Positions 38,531 to 47,175 of a stretch of DNA of 64,000 nucleotides are shown here, one piece after another. The translations under genes and the position numbers were made by a program. The stretch covers positions 1 through 64,000 of the forward strand of contig JAGYJW010000032.1 of the NCBI GenBank assembly GCA_018401435.1, written 5' to 3'. The DNA comes from Deltaproteobacteria bacterium. Lineage in GTDB: Bacteria; Myxococcota_A; UBA796; UBA2385. The notes below the pieces were generated by a model, which saw nothing but the letters and a program-made list of their open reading frames with translations, was not told where the DNA came from and did not search any database. How positions within the stretch are numbered: position 1 is the stretch's first letter; every line of letters begins with the position of its first letter.

Positions 38531-39589
38531 TCAGGGGGCGAAGGGAGCCGCAGCCCGCCAGACCCGGAAGCGGGTGGACTCGGCCTCGCAGCTCAGCTCA
38601 GCGTACTCGTCTTGCAGGACCTTCTGGACGGGCACCTGCCGCTGCACCACGATCCAGAGTTCGCCGCCGTCGAGCAGGCGGATGCCCGCCCCCTCGACAA
38701 GGCGCTTGAGCACCCCATAGTCGTTATCTCTGCCCAAGTGGATGGGCGGGTTGCTGACGATGCGATCGTAGCGAGAGTAGGCCGGCAGCGCGCTCCAGCT
38801 GGCGCCGCAGCGGTGCAGCCCGGTGGGCACATTCTCGCGGGCGGCCTGGACGGCGACCTGGTCGAAGTCCAGGCATTGCACCCGCAGATCCGGGACCCGC
38901 CGAAGCAGCGCGGCGCCGATGATTCCGCTGCCGCAGCCGAAGTCCAGCACATGGGCGCCGGCAGGCGGATCGGGAAGCGCCGCAAGCAGCATCGCGGTGC
39001 CCTCGTCCAGGCCACCATGGGCGAAGATGCCGGGGTAGACCACCATGTCGATGGGGCCGTCTTCGAGGGCGAAGGGCTTCACCCGGCGCCAATCCGACAG
39101 CTGGCCCCGAAAGGGCGCGGGGGGGCTGGTCGGCCGGCGGGCCAGCAGCACCCGGCAGTGCTTGCGGGTGTCCACCACCTCCACGCTGCCGAAGATCTCT
39201 TCGATGCGCCGGGCCGCGCCCTTGATGCCCTCGTCGTTGTGGCCATAGACCAGCACCGGGGCACCCTCGGCCAGGCGGGCGCCGATCAGGTGCAGGGCCA
39301 GCTCCAGGGCCTCGCGGGAGCGCGGCAGGCGCAAGGTGGCCAAGGCGTGGGCCCCGGGCCCGGGAAAGGGCGTGGCAGTCTGGCCCACGCTGGCAAAGCG
39401 CCGCCAGGTGGTCAGGGTGCAGCGGCCTTGCAGCGCGGCCACCACCTCGCCCGCGCCATCGTCCACCACCAGGACGGGGTCGTCGGGCTTCAAGGCGGGC
39501 TGCAGCGCGTCCAGGGCGCCCAGCAGAACGCTGGCGGCGGTGCGGTCACGCTCGATGAATCGGGCGGAATTGTCGGCGAAGTCGAACAT
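38531..39589 (-). CDS. RsmC/RlmG-like rRNA guanine-N2 methyltransferase
   Basis: A 352-residue class I methyltransferase with the duplicated layout of RsmC. An N-terminal domain (residues 1-190, LLARRP at its end) precedes the catalytic domain: VYPGIFAHGGLDEGTAMLLA (the family's pre-motif, F..G.LD.GT..LL), VLDFGCGSGIIGAALL (motif I) and RIVSNPPIHLGRD (motif IV, NPP). Such enzymes methylate G1207 of 16S or G1835 of 23S rRNA; the choice cannot be made here. ATG 39589 is used. It starts 67 bases from the divergent kinase gene. Confidence 0.85.
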   Translation of the reverse strand: MFDFADNSARFIERDRTAASVLLGALDALQPALKPDDPVLVVDDGAGEVVAALQGRCTLTTWRRFASVGQTATPFPGPGAHALATLRLPRSREALELALHLIGARLAEGAPVLVYGHNDEGIKGAARRIEEIFGSVEVVDTRKHCRVLLARRPTSPPAPFRGQLSDWRRVKPFALEDGPIDMVVYPGIFAHGGLDEGTAMLLAALPDPPAGAHVLDFGCGSGIIGAALLRRVPDLRVQCLDFDQVAVQAARENVPTGLHRCGASWSALPAYSRYDRIVSNPPIHLGRDNDYGVLKRLVEGAGIRLLDGGELWIVVQRQVPVQKVLQDEYAELSCEAESTRFRVWRAAAPFAP

Positions 39590-39656
39590 GCGGGCCGGGC
39601 TATGCGAGGGGCGGGTCCGGGGCAAGGCCGGCGCCACGCGCTACAATCCCAGGCCG

Positions 39657-40734
39657 ATGACCCTGGTCCCCTCGTCCTACTGCCCCGCCTGCTTCCACGC
39701 CTTCGCAGGCGAGCCCGACCTTTGCCCCAACCTGGCCTGTCGGCGCGAGATCCCGCGGGATGGCTGGCTGCAGATGCTCAACCCGGGCGAGCACCTCGAC
39801 CACAACTACCGGATCATCGAGCTGGTGGCCGTGGGTGGCGCGGGCGTGACCTACCGGGCCCAGGAGCTGGACGCCCAGGGTGAGCCCCAGCTGCCCGATC
39901 TCGCGATCAAGGTGCTGCACACCCGCCGCTCCTCGGGCTCCTTCTTGCAGCGCCTGGCCAACGAGGCCCGCATCCTGCAGGGCCTGCACCACGACCATGT
40001 CGTCGAGTGCGTGGGCTTTGTGCAGCGCCGCGGTCGACCGCCCTACCTGGTGACCCGCTTCGAACGCGGCGGCACGCTGGAGACCTGGGCCCGCAAGCAC
40101 GGGCGGCTGCCCCCCTGGACGGTGGCGGGCATCCTGCGGCAGCTCTTCGAGGGCCTGGCGGCGGCCCACCGAAAGGGGGTCGTGCACCGCGATCTCAAGC
40201 CGGCCAACATCCTGTTGGCCCACGATGTGGCCCGCACCGAGATCCCCCACATCCGCATCGCCGACTTCGGCATCGCCAAGGTCACCGGCAAGCTCAACGA
40301 GGGCCTCACCCGGGTGGGCGCCTTCATCGGCACGCCACGCTACGCCGCCCCCGAGCAGTTCACGGGCGCGCCCGCCACATCGGCCACCGATGTCTTCGCC
40401 GCGGGGGCCATCGCCTTGGAGCTGCTTTCGGGGGAGCCCTGGATCCAGGAGCCCGACGGCGGCGATCTGGAGGACTGGCACCACGCCGCGCTGGCCGCCC
40501 TGCCCCCCCAGCTGCCCAGCGTGCTGTTGCGATCGAATCGGGCCATGCAGCTGCAAGACCTGTTGGCCGGCACCATGCACCCCAACCCCGACGAGCGTTG
40601 GAATACGGCCGAGGTGGTGGAGTACCTGGATTTCGTGCTGGGCATGCGGGCCGAGGCCCCCGAGTGGCTCAACAAGCCGGCCGACGCCACCGAACGCCTG
40701 ACCGAGCCCGGGTTGAGCCAGGCGCCGCCCCCTG
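39657..40734 (+). CDS. zinc-ribbon serine/threonine protein kinase
   Basis: About 355 residues. Residues 9-28 form a four-Cys zinc-ribbon-like head (CPAC...CPNLAC). The kinase domain is complete: the glycine loop is degenerate (VAVGGAGVTYRAQEL), then LAIKVLH (ATP Lys), HRDLKPANILL (catalytic Asp near residue 177), IADFGIAK (DFG) and RYAAPEQFTG. The coding frame ends without a clear stop: after TERLTEPGLSQAPPPA it runs into out-of-frame sequence, and a permease-like frame begins. A single-base shift would either stop the kinase at 40716 or fuse it to the permease piece. ATG 39657. Confidence 0.85.
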
Positions 40735-41280
40735 CGCTGGCTCTCCGCCGCGCCGGACTGGCTGTGGGCCTTTGGCCTGGTCGCGGGCCTCAACGCCTTG
40801 ACCTGGGCGGCGATGCAGCGGGGCCTGTGGGACCGGCCGCGCTGGTTCGCCTTGCCCGAGGTCGCGTCCTGGCATCGCGAGGCCCTCGGCGTGCTGGTGC
40901 TGGCCCTGGCATCGGGTGCGGCCTCGGAGCTCGCCCGCGAGCTGGCCAGCGCCCGCCTCGCGGTCGAGAGCAGCCCCTGGCTGGAGGCCGCCCGGGCTCG
41001 GGGGGCTCCCCTGATGCCCCATCGGCTGCGCAACCTCGTGGCGCCGGTCGGGCGGGCCCTGGCCGCCCGCGCCCTGCTCTTCGCCGGTGGCCTCGTCATC
41101 GTCGAGAAGGTGCTGCTGCTGCAGGGCGCCGGCAGCCTGATGTGGCAGGCCGCCTTGCAGCGGGACCTGCCCCTGGCGGTGGGCCTCGCGGTGCTGGTGG
41201 CCCTGGGCCTCGGCCTGCTGCGCCTCGCCCTCGACCTGCTGGTGCTCTGGGCGGACCCGCGCCTGCGGGACCCGGCGTGA
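40717..41280 (+). pseudogene. C-terminal half of a DppB/OppB-type peptide permease
   Basis: This frame encodes about 187 residues matching only the second half of an OppB/DppB permease. It has membrane helices, an LP-containing loop (RWFALPEVASWHREALGV), the EAA-like loop (EAARARGAPLMPHRLRNLVAPV shortened), a helix ending VIVEKVLLLQGAGSLMWQA, the RD motif (LQRDLPLAVGLAVL) and the family ending LLVLWADPRLRDP. The N-terminal half (first helix and periplasmic loop, about 130 residues) is missing; the kinase sequence occupies its place. The stop overlaps a GTG that begins an OppC-like fragment, as in normal operons. Confidence 0.65.
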
Positions 41281-41515
41281 TCCGACTGCGCCCCTTCTTG
41301 CCCTTGCTGCCCCTGGCCCTGGCCTGGGGCCTCGCCCTGGTCCTCCCCTACGATCCGGTGGCCGATGTCTGGCCGGCGCTGGGCGGCGCCCTGCCCAGCC
41401 CGACCGCGCCGCTGGGCAAGGATCCGCTCGGCCGAGATGTGCTGCTCAGGCTCATTGTCGCCACACGGAGCTTTGTGGGTCCCGGCCTGCTGGGCTGCGC
41501 CTTCGCCGAGCCTCT
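41277..41515 (+). pseudogene. N-terminal fragment of a DppC/OppC-type permease
   Basis: GTG 41277 overlaps the OppB-like stop. The first 80 residues read as an OppC start: a hydrophobic helix (FLPLLPLALAWGLALVLP), then the family hallmark APLGKDPLGRDVLLRLIVAT leading into the second helix (SFVGPGLLGCAFA). The permease similarity then stops abruptly near 41510, and HEAT-like sequence follows. The remaining 180 or so residues, including the EAA loop, are absent. Confidence 0.6.
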
Positions 41516-41780
41516 GCCGCAGCTGGGGGGAGGACGCCCGATCCCGAGGGGGGGTGGTGCGCCGGGCGGGCGAAGACCTGCGCTCGGCCGAGACCCTGGG
41601 CAATCTGCTCGCCGACCCCGAAGCCGATGTGCGCCTGGCGGCCGTCCGCGGCTTTGCCCAGGGTGGCCATCCGCAGCGGCCGCGAGCCGCACCGCCGCCT
41701 ATGCGCTCAAGCCCTTGCTCTACGACAGCGACCCCCGCGTGCAAGATGCCGCGGAGGTCGCGCTGGTGGGACCTGAATAG
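41516..41780 (+). pseudogene. HEAT-repeat protein fragment
   Basis: About 85 residues with two HEAT-like turns: NLLADPEADVRLAAVRGFA in one frame and AAYALKPLLYDSDPRVQDAA in another, ending at TAG 41780. The two turns are split by a frame change near 41670. No start codon belongs to it. It looks like the 3' end of a HEAT-repeat gene joined to the permease fragment. It converges on the lipoprotein gene on the other strand. Confidence 0.5.
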
Positions 41781-42573
41781 TCCGCGTTGACCCAAGGTTC
41801 GAGGCAGGCGGGCCTGCTGTCCTCAGCCCGGTGGGATTGCTGGTCTTGCCGGCGGTGTCGAGGATCTTGACGGTCTTGACCTCGCGGAACTGCTTGGCGG
41901 TCCGAATGATGGAATGGCGATGGTGACCGTCGAACCTTCCGGAATCGCAGCCGCCCTTTTTGAGTTGGACCGTCAGCACGCCATCCTTGATCGAGAAGTT
42001 CTCCGCCGGTGGCCTTGCTGGAGACCCCCCAGCTTGAAGCCCCGGGCCTCCGGCCGTGGGGCCCCCGAAGATGGCGCGTCCAGGGCCGACCCGATGACCT
42101 CGGCGGTGGACACATCCCGGGAACGCCCTGTCGGAAGGGGGCCTCGCCCTTTCAAAGCGCCGCCATCCACCAGGAAGACCATCACCGCCGGCGTGCCGGC
42201 GGGCGGCGGTTGGACGGCGGCGCGCCCGCCTGGGCCTGTCCGCCCTCGGCGCCTTCTGCGCCCGGCACCGGCGGCGTTCCGCCTTCTCGGGCGGGGTCCG
42301 CCCGCACCATTTCCGGGCGGCGGGCCATCGGGCCCCGGGGGGCGGACCGTCGCCGGTGGGCGCCGCGCCTCGCCGCCGGCCTGCGCCCTCACCGCCGGGG
42401 GCGCGGCCACCGGGACCGCCGGGGCCACCAGGGCCACCGGGGCCGCCGCCAGCGGGACCGCCGGGGGCCACCTGGGCCGGGACCGCCCGCGCCCCGACCG
42501 GGCCCTCTTCGGGGGGCGTGGGGCAGGCGATCAGGGTCATACACAGGGCAGCAGCGGCGAGAACGCGATGCAT
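41707..42573 (-). pseudogene. Gly-Pro-rich lipoprotein, several frameshifts
   Basis: ATG 42573 begins a clear lipoprotein signal (MHRVLAAAALCMTLIAC, lipobox Cys17) followed by a collagen-like Gly-Gly-Pro run (GGPGGPGGPGGPGG). The plausible continuation changes frame about three times: EMVRADPAREGGTPPVPGAE, then AVMVFLVDGGALKGRGPLP with VSTAEVIGSALDAP, then ENFSIKDGVLTVQLKKGGC and FREVKTVKILDTAGKTSNPT. In the last frame the stop is at 41707, antisense to the HEAT fragment; the true end may be near 41823. About 250 residues in all; function unknown. It is either decayed or hit by several indels. Confidence 0.55.
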
Positions 42574-42693
42574 CGGGCCTCCGGTGAGCAGTCCCGAGCA
42601 CATATTGCGTCGGAGCCCCTGCATTCAAGCGCATCGGCGGCCGCGAGGCAACGACCGGAGCGCAGATGGTCCGCGTGGCCGGCCGCCTCGGGC

Positions 42694-44115
42694 CTATCGG
42701 GGGGGCGGCTCTCCGTCGCCACCGTGGACCTGAAGGGGGTGCGGACCGCGGGGCCACGGCGACAGCGGCGATCCCAGCCCCCGGAAGGCCCCCACAAAGC
42801 GCCAGGCCACAAGGACCCCCACGCCATAGAGCATGCAGATGCCCGCCGTGAGCCAGACGGCGCTGGGGTAGCTGTCGGGCCAGCCATTGACCGGCAAGGG
42901 GATCACCGCGACGATCAAGGGGATGCTGATCAGCATGGCGCCGGGCATGCCCATCACGATGTTGCGGGCTGCCGGGCTGCGCAGCTCGGGATCCTCCAGG
43001 CGCAACAGCACCAGCCCGGTGGGCAAGGTGCCGGTGGCGGTGCCAAAGAGCACCAGCAGGTGGGCGAAGGGGCGCTCGGGAAAGACCCGCCGGGCCAGCC
43101 ACACCAGCAGCCCCGTCGAGATCAGGCCCCCCAGGGTGGACAACAACAAGGCCGGCAGGATCAGGCCCACCAGCAGGTCCACCCGGACCGCCGCCAGGGC
43201 GCAGACCGCCGCCAGATCGATGATGAAGCCCGAGATGCGCGTCTGAACCGCGTCATCGACCATCCGGTCCCGCTGGCCCAGGCGCTCGAGCAGCACCCGC
43301 ACCAGCAGGGCCAGGCCCAGGGCCACGATGAAGTGAAAACCCCACAGGCGCTCCACCAGGGCCGGCTTGTCGGGCAGCGCCAGGCCCACGGCGCTGATCA
43401 GCCCCCACACGCCCAGGTAGACCAGCCCGACCAGCGCGATCTGCCGGGTGAGCAGGTCGAGATCGCCCGGGACGGCGCCATCGGGACCGGCAGAGGCCGG
43501 GCCATCCTCGCTGACAACCAGCCCTACGCCCCCATCCTTATGCCATCCCAGCCGACGCCCGACATGGTAGAGGCCCACCCCCACCACCGAGCACCAGGCA
43601 AAGCCCAAGGCCGCCATCAGCAGGCCGGCCTGGCCGCCGTGCTCGAAACCGGCGGCCTCCCAGGACGTGCCCAGGGCCAAGGCCTGGCCCGGCCCCTGGC
43701 TGAAGCCCAGGGCCAGCATCAGCCCGAACCCGGGGTGCAGCGGGCCCGCGAAGGCCCCCCAGACCAGCACGAAGAGCAGGCCCACCACCCCCTGCACCAG
43801 GATGATGAAGGGCACGCCCCAGGTGATGGATCCGGCCCCCAGGGTGCGCTTGCCCTTGGGCGCGGCCTGCAGGGCCATGGAGATGTAGAGCAGGCCGAGG
43901 CAATGGTAGACCACGGTCTCCAGGCTGGCGGTGTCGAGGGGCAGCAGGTCGAGCACGCCGGGCCCCCCGACCAGGCCCAGGACGCCTGCCACAATCGCCG
44001 CGGGCAAGGCCATCTTTCGAATGAGGGGCAGGCCGGTCACCAGCAGGCGGGCCACCACCAGCAGGGCCGCGACGATGAGCAGGTCCACCGGACCCACATG
44101 CTGCCAGAATTCCAT
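42694..44115 (-). CDS. GltS-like sodium/glutamate symporter family protein
   Basis: A 473-residue integral membrane protein with about ten to twelve helices in two related halves. The first half contains GAGSITWGVPFIILVQGVVG and LALGFSQGPGQALALGTSWE; the second repeats the pattern (VLFGTATGTLPTGLVLLRLE). Gly-rich discontinuous loops of this kind resemble the GltS family, where they bind Na+ and glutamate. Similarity is moderate, and another ion-coupled carboxylate carrier is possible. GAGGAG precedes ATG 44115. A central hydrophilic loop (HKDGGVGLVVSEDGPASAGP) is expected in the family. Confidence 0.65.
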   Translation of the reverse strand: MEFWQHVGPVDLLIVAALLVVARLLVTGLPLIRKMALPAAIVAGVLGLVGGPGVLDLLPLDTASLETVVYHCLGLLYISMALQAAPKGKRTLGAGSITWGVPFIILVQGVVGLLFVLVWGAFAGPLHPGFGLMLALGFSQGPGQALALGTSWEAAGFEHGGQAGLLMAALGFAWCSVVGVGLYHVGRRLGWHKDGGVGLVVSEDGPASAGPDGAVPGDLDLLTRQIALVGLVYLGVWGLISAVGLALPDKPALVERLWGFHFIVALGLALLVRVLLERLGQRDRMVDDAVQTRISGFIIDLAAVCALAAVRVDLLVGLILPALLLSTLGGLISTGLLVWLARRVFPERPFAHLLVLFGTATGTLPTGLVLLRLEDPELRSPAARNIVMGMPGAMLISIPLIVAVIPLPVNGWPDSYPSAVWLTAGICMLYGVGVLVAWRFVGAFRGLGSPLSPWPRGPHPLQVHGGDGEPPPR

Positions 44116-44141
44116 GGGCGCTCCTCTTGGGACGGCGCAGC

Positions 44142-45797
44142 CTACCAGTCGCCCACCGTCGCGGGATCCTGCGCGGCGTCCAGGCCGCAGCCCTCCACCC
44201 AGCGCCGGCCCTCCGCCACATAGGCGGCATCGCCAACAAGCGGCTCTGCGTCGATGGACTCGCCGTCCAACTCCAGGAGCCACTCGGCGTCTTCCTGGTC
44301 CTGACGGGCCTCCGCGCAGCGTCCCAGCTCGACCGACCACATCGCGGCCTCTGCGCAAAAGACCGCCTCTGCGGCTGCATTGCAGCCCAAGCGCATCAGC
44401 GCGGCGCCGGCCTCGGGCTGGCCCGTGGCCGCCCGCGTGCGTCCATGGGCCATCACCGCCGCGGGCGAGCCATTGCTCAGGACCAGCGTGCCAAGGCCCA
44501 CCCGGTCCATGTCCAGCGCGAGGTGCACCGCCACCGCAAGGATCAGCGCAGCAGCGCCGCTTCCCAGCAGGCAGGCCACGCTGAGCAGGCGCACGGTCCC
44601 CAGCGTGGGCGGGTCCGGCCGAGGCCAGTCCGGCTCGACCCCAAGATCGCGCATGCGATCGTAGAGTTCGGGGTGCACGCGCTTCTCGCCCAGCACCGCC
44701 GGCACCCGGTTCTCGGCGTAGATCTGCTCCAGAACGCGCGCGTAGGCTTCATTGTCGTGGCCCTGGCCCGCGACGGAATCCGCCGCGCTCTCGGCCGCCT
44801 GCATCCGGGCTACCAGAAAGCGCCGGGCCACCAGCACCCCCACGAACCACAGCAGCACAAAGCCCAGGGATCCGAGGGATCCCCAGTGGAACCAGGCCGG
44901 CTTGAGCGCCACCACCGGCAGCAGCAGCAGCGGTTGCAGGGCTCGCAGGCGCAAGAGCTGCGGCCCTTCCGCGAGGTGGCCCAGCTCGTGCAAGGTGATG
45001 GCCCCCAAGGCCGCGTCGTCCAGCCGCTCCGCCGCCGCACGGGTGAAGACCAGCCGGTTGGCGCCGGGAAAGGCGAAGGCGTTGACCATCATCCAGTCCA
45101 GCACCTGCACCCGGGGCATCGGCAGCTGCAGCCGGGCCGCAGCCTGGGCCACGATGCCCGTCAGGCGGGCGTCGGCGGGGTGGGCCAGACCCAGGCGGGC
45201 CGACAGATCCACCCCGGCCCCCCGGCGCCAGGCCGCAGCCGCGGCCGCCGCCAGCAGCAACACCGCCAGAATGAGCGCAGGGTGCGCATCTCCGGGCAGC
45301 CAGACCGCAAGGCCCATCAACAGGATGAGGTGGCCGAAGCGGGTGATCAGCGACCCGAAGCTGCCCCGCGTCGCCGCCCAGCCCTGGGGAAGCGCGGGCA
45401 GGGCCTCGGCCACGGGCGCCTGGACCGCCATGCCGCCACCCACCAGGCACAAGACCGCCAGCAGCACGGCCCGGACCACCGGATGCAGCGGGTCCAGGGC
45501 GCTATCGGAGAGGGGCACAACAGTGGCGACCACAAAGGCCAGGCAGACCGGCACGCGGTGCGCGCCCCGCCGCACGGGCCAGGCCAGCCGCGCCTCTTCG
45601 GTCCAGTGGAGCGTGTCGCCCAGGGTCGCCGCAGCCACGCGCGCCCGCCGCAGGGGGCGCAGCAGCGCGAGGGCCGCCATCCGGCTCAACAGCCAGCTCA
45701 GCCCAAGAGCCGCAGCCGCCGCAGCCAACAGCCAGGCCCACCGGATGCCGGGCGGCAGCACCGCGAGGGCGGCGGCGACCAGATCGGGGTCGGGCAT
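44142..45797 (-). CDS. membrane-bound M48-family zinc metallopeptidase
   Basis: A 551-residue protein with an N-terminal block of about five membrane helices. The zinc motif HELGH lies near residue 270 (GAITLHELGHLAEGPQ), preceded by VNAFAFPGANRLVFTRA, the typical NAFA.PG M48 phrase. The third zinc ligand is probably in the ESAADSVAGQ stretch (E-x-x-A-D). More helices and a periplasmic tail of about 130 residues with several cysteines follow. This layout is HtpX/BlaR1-like without a sensor domain. GGAG precedes ATG 45797. It is divergent from the thioredoxin gene. Confidence 0.82.
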   Translation of the reverse strand: MPDPDLVAAALAVLPPGIRWAWLLAAAAAALGLSWLLSRMAALALLRPLRRARVAAATLGDTLHWTEEARLAWPVRRGAHRVPVCLAFVVATVVPLSDSALDPLHPVVRAVLLAVLCLVGGGMAVQAPVAEALPALPQGWAATRGSFGSLITRFGHLILLMGLAVWLPGDAHPALILAVLLLAAAAAAAWRRGAGVDLSARLGLAHPADARLTGIVAQAAARLQLPMPRVQVLDWMMVNAFAFPGANRLVFTRAAAERLDDAALGAITLHELGHLAEGPQLLRLRALQPLLLLPVVALKPAWFHWGSLGSLGFVLLWFVGVLVARRFLVARMQAAESAADSVAGQGHDNEAYARVLEQIYAENRVPAVLGEKRVHPELYDRMRDLGVEPDWPRPDPPTLGTVRLLSVACLLGSGAAALILAVAVHLALDMDRVGLGTLVLSNGSPAAVMAHGRTRAATGQPEAGAALMRLGCNAAAEAVFCAEAAMWSVELGRCAEARQDQEDAEWLLELDGESIDAEPLVGDAAYVAEGRRWVEGCGLDAAQDPATVGDW

Positions 45798-45890
45798 CGG
45801 GCTCCGGGCGGCGGCGAGAGGGACCGCGGCTGGCGTCGGGTTATCGCGGGCACAGGGTCTGGCACCCCTCCCCTCGCCCCTGGAGCACCC

Positions 45891-46229
45891 ATGGCCGTCC
45901 TGGACATCGACGACAGCAACTTCGAGCAATCCCTGGCCGAGAATGAGGCCGCCATCGTCGATTTCTACGCCGACTGGTGTGGCCCCTGCTTCCTGTTCTC
46001 GCGCAGCTACAAATTCCTGTCGGGCGAGTACCCGCACGTGACCTTCTTCAAGCTCGATGGCGAGCAGTCTCCGAATGCGCGGGCCACCGTCGAGATCCCC
46101 GGCCTGCCCTACTTCGCCATCTACAAGGGCGGGGTCTTCCAAGAGGGCCTGGCCACCTCCAAGGAGGACGCGGTGCGCGCCCTCATCGAACGCCACTTCC
46201 CCCCCCAGGCCGACGGGGGTGCAAAGTGA
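45891..46229 (+). CDS. thioredoxin
   Basis: A 112-residue thioredoxin with the active site W29-C30-G31-P32-C33 in IVDFYADWCGPCFLFS and the cis-proline loop IPGLPYFAIYKGG. No signal peptide, so it is cytosolic. The spacing after the CGPC (FLFSRSYKFLSGEYP) is unusual for TrxA but occurs in thioredoxins encoded beside a small DUF6952-like protein, as here. The stop overlaps the next start (GTGA, 46226-46229). Confidence 0.93.
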   Translation: MAVLDIDDSNFEQSLAENEAAIVDFYADWCGPCFLFSRSYKFLSGEYPHVTFFKLDGEQSPNARATVEIPGLPYFAIYKGGVFQEGLATSKEDAVRALIERHFPPQADGGAK

Positions 46230-46465
46230 AGCCGGCGGAGATCCGGCGCCTGGCCAAGGACCACGACGCCGCCAGCCTCAAGGCCGCCCGGGCGGCGCTC
46301 ATGGACGGAGAGCCCCCCCCCTTTGCCATCGAAGGCGAAGACGACGGCGAGCGGCTCACCCACATCAACCTCGCCCTGCGGGTGGTGGGCAAGGTGGACG
46401 CGGGCGCGGACCTCAAGGAGGCCTTTCGGGAGGTGCTGGGCGGCGTGCGGGAGCTGTTGGGCTGA
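46226..46465 (+). CDS. small thioredoxin-associated protein (DUF6952-like)
   Basis: A 79-residue acidic and helical protein beginning with GTG inside the thioredoxin stop. It has the layout of the small DUF6952 proteins that sit directly after a thioredoxin gene in other phyla: KPAEIRRLAKDHDAASLKAA at the start, GERLTHINLALRVVGKVDAG in the middle and a C-terminal REVLGGVRELLG helix. No Cys is present, so it is not itself a redox protein; it may be a partner or client. It overlaps the next gene by one base. Confidence 0.6.
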   Translation: MKPAEIRRLAKDHDAASLKAARAALMDGEPPPFAIEGEDDGERLTHINLALRVVGKVDAGADLKEAFREVLGGVRELLG

Positions 46466-47136
46466 TGGGCCGCCCCAGGCTGCTGGCCGCCCTGGCCGCA
46501 TGGGCCCTGTCCGCGGAGGCCGCGGCCGCAAAGCTGCCCGCCACCATCAATGTGGGCATCGGGCCCATGGTGGGCACGGTGGGCAACCCCAAGGGCAACC
46601 TGCCGCTTTCGGCGGGGCTGGCCCTGCAGGTCGAAGGCTGGGTCTCGGGCAAGACCCTGCACAGCAAGAAGGTGATGCGGCGGGTGCCCAAGAGCTACCG
46701 CAGCCTGGTGCGCAAGATGGACGATGCCCACGTCGTCCCACTGCCGGTCTGGGTGCTTCCCGACCGGGTCTGGCTGGGCTCCCTGGACTCCAGCGCGCCC
46801 ACCCTGCACGGCGCCTCCTGGTCCCCCCTCAACCTCAGCCTGCTGCACAAGGCGGAGGGCCTGCACGCCACCTTCTCGGTGGCCCCGCGGGTGTCCTGGC
46901 TCCGTTTCAGCGCCCCCGGCCATGACCCGGTCCACCAGGCCTGGCTGGGCGGCAGCCTCGGTCCCGAGATCCAGACCAGCCTGCGGAAGCGCGTGGGTGT
47001 GGCCCTGGGCGGCAGCTGGGGCGCCGGCGCGTCCAAGGCGCAGCCCACCCCCGGCGGCGGCGAGCTGCGCCCCTGGATGATGGCCGACGCCTACGCCCGG
47101 CTCCAGCTGCGCTTTCCCATCGAGGTCAACCTCTGA
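46465..47136 (+). CDS. exported beta-strand-rich protein, probable outer-membrane or periplasmic
   Basis: A 223-residue protein with a signal peptide (residues 1-22, LLAALAAWALSAEAAAA). The mature part alternates short beta strands with Gly and ends in aromatic/Leu-Arg-Leu (YARLQLRFPIEVNL), as outer-membrane barrels often do. Strand-like pairs include NVGIGPMVGTVGNPKG, LALQVEGWVSG and RVGVALGGSWGAG. It starts right after the DUF6952-like gene and is likely in its operon. No specific family. Confidence 0.6.
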   Translation: MGRPRLLAALAAWALSAEAAAAKLPATINVGIGPMVGTVGNPKGNLPLSAGLALQVEGWVSGKTLHSKKVMRRVPKSYRSLVRKMDDAHVVPLPVWVLPDRVWLGSLDSSAPTLHGASWSPLNLSLLHKAEGLHATFSVAPRVSWLRFSAPGHDPVHQAWLGGSLGPEIQTSLRKRVGVALGGSWGAGASKAQPTPGGGELRPWMMADAYARLQLRFPIEVNL

Positions 47137-47175
47137 AGATGAAGTCCAGTGCTTCATCTTCGAGGAGGTGAACGC

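Noticed and set aside
40717..41780. Transposon or insertion-sequence remnant as the cause of the permease truncation
   Set aside because: No transposase sequence, inverted repeats or target duplication are visible at either junction.
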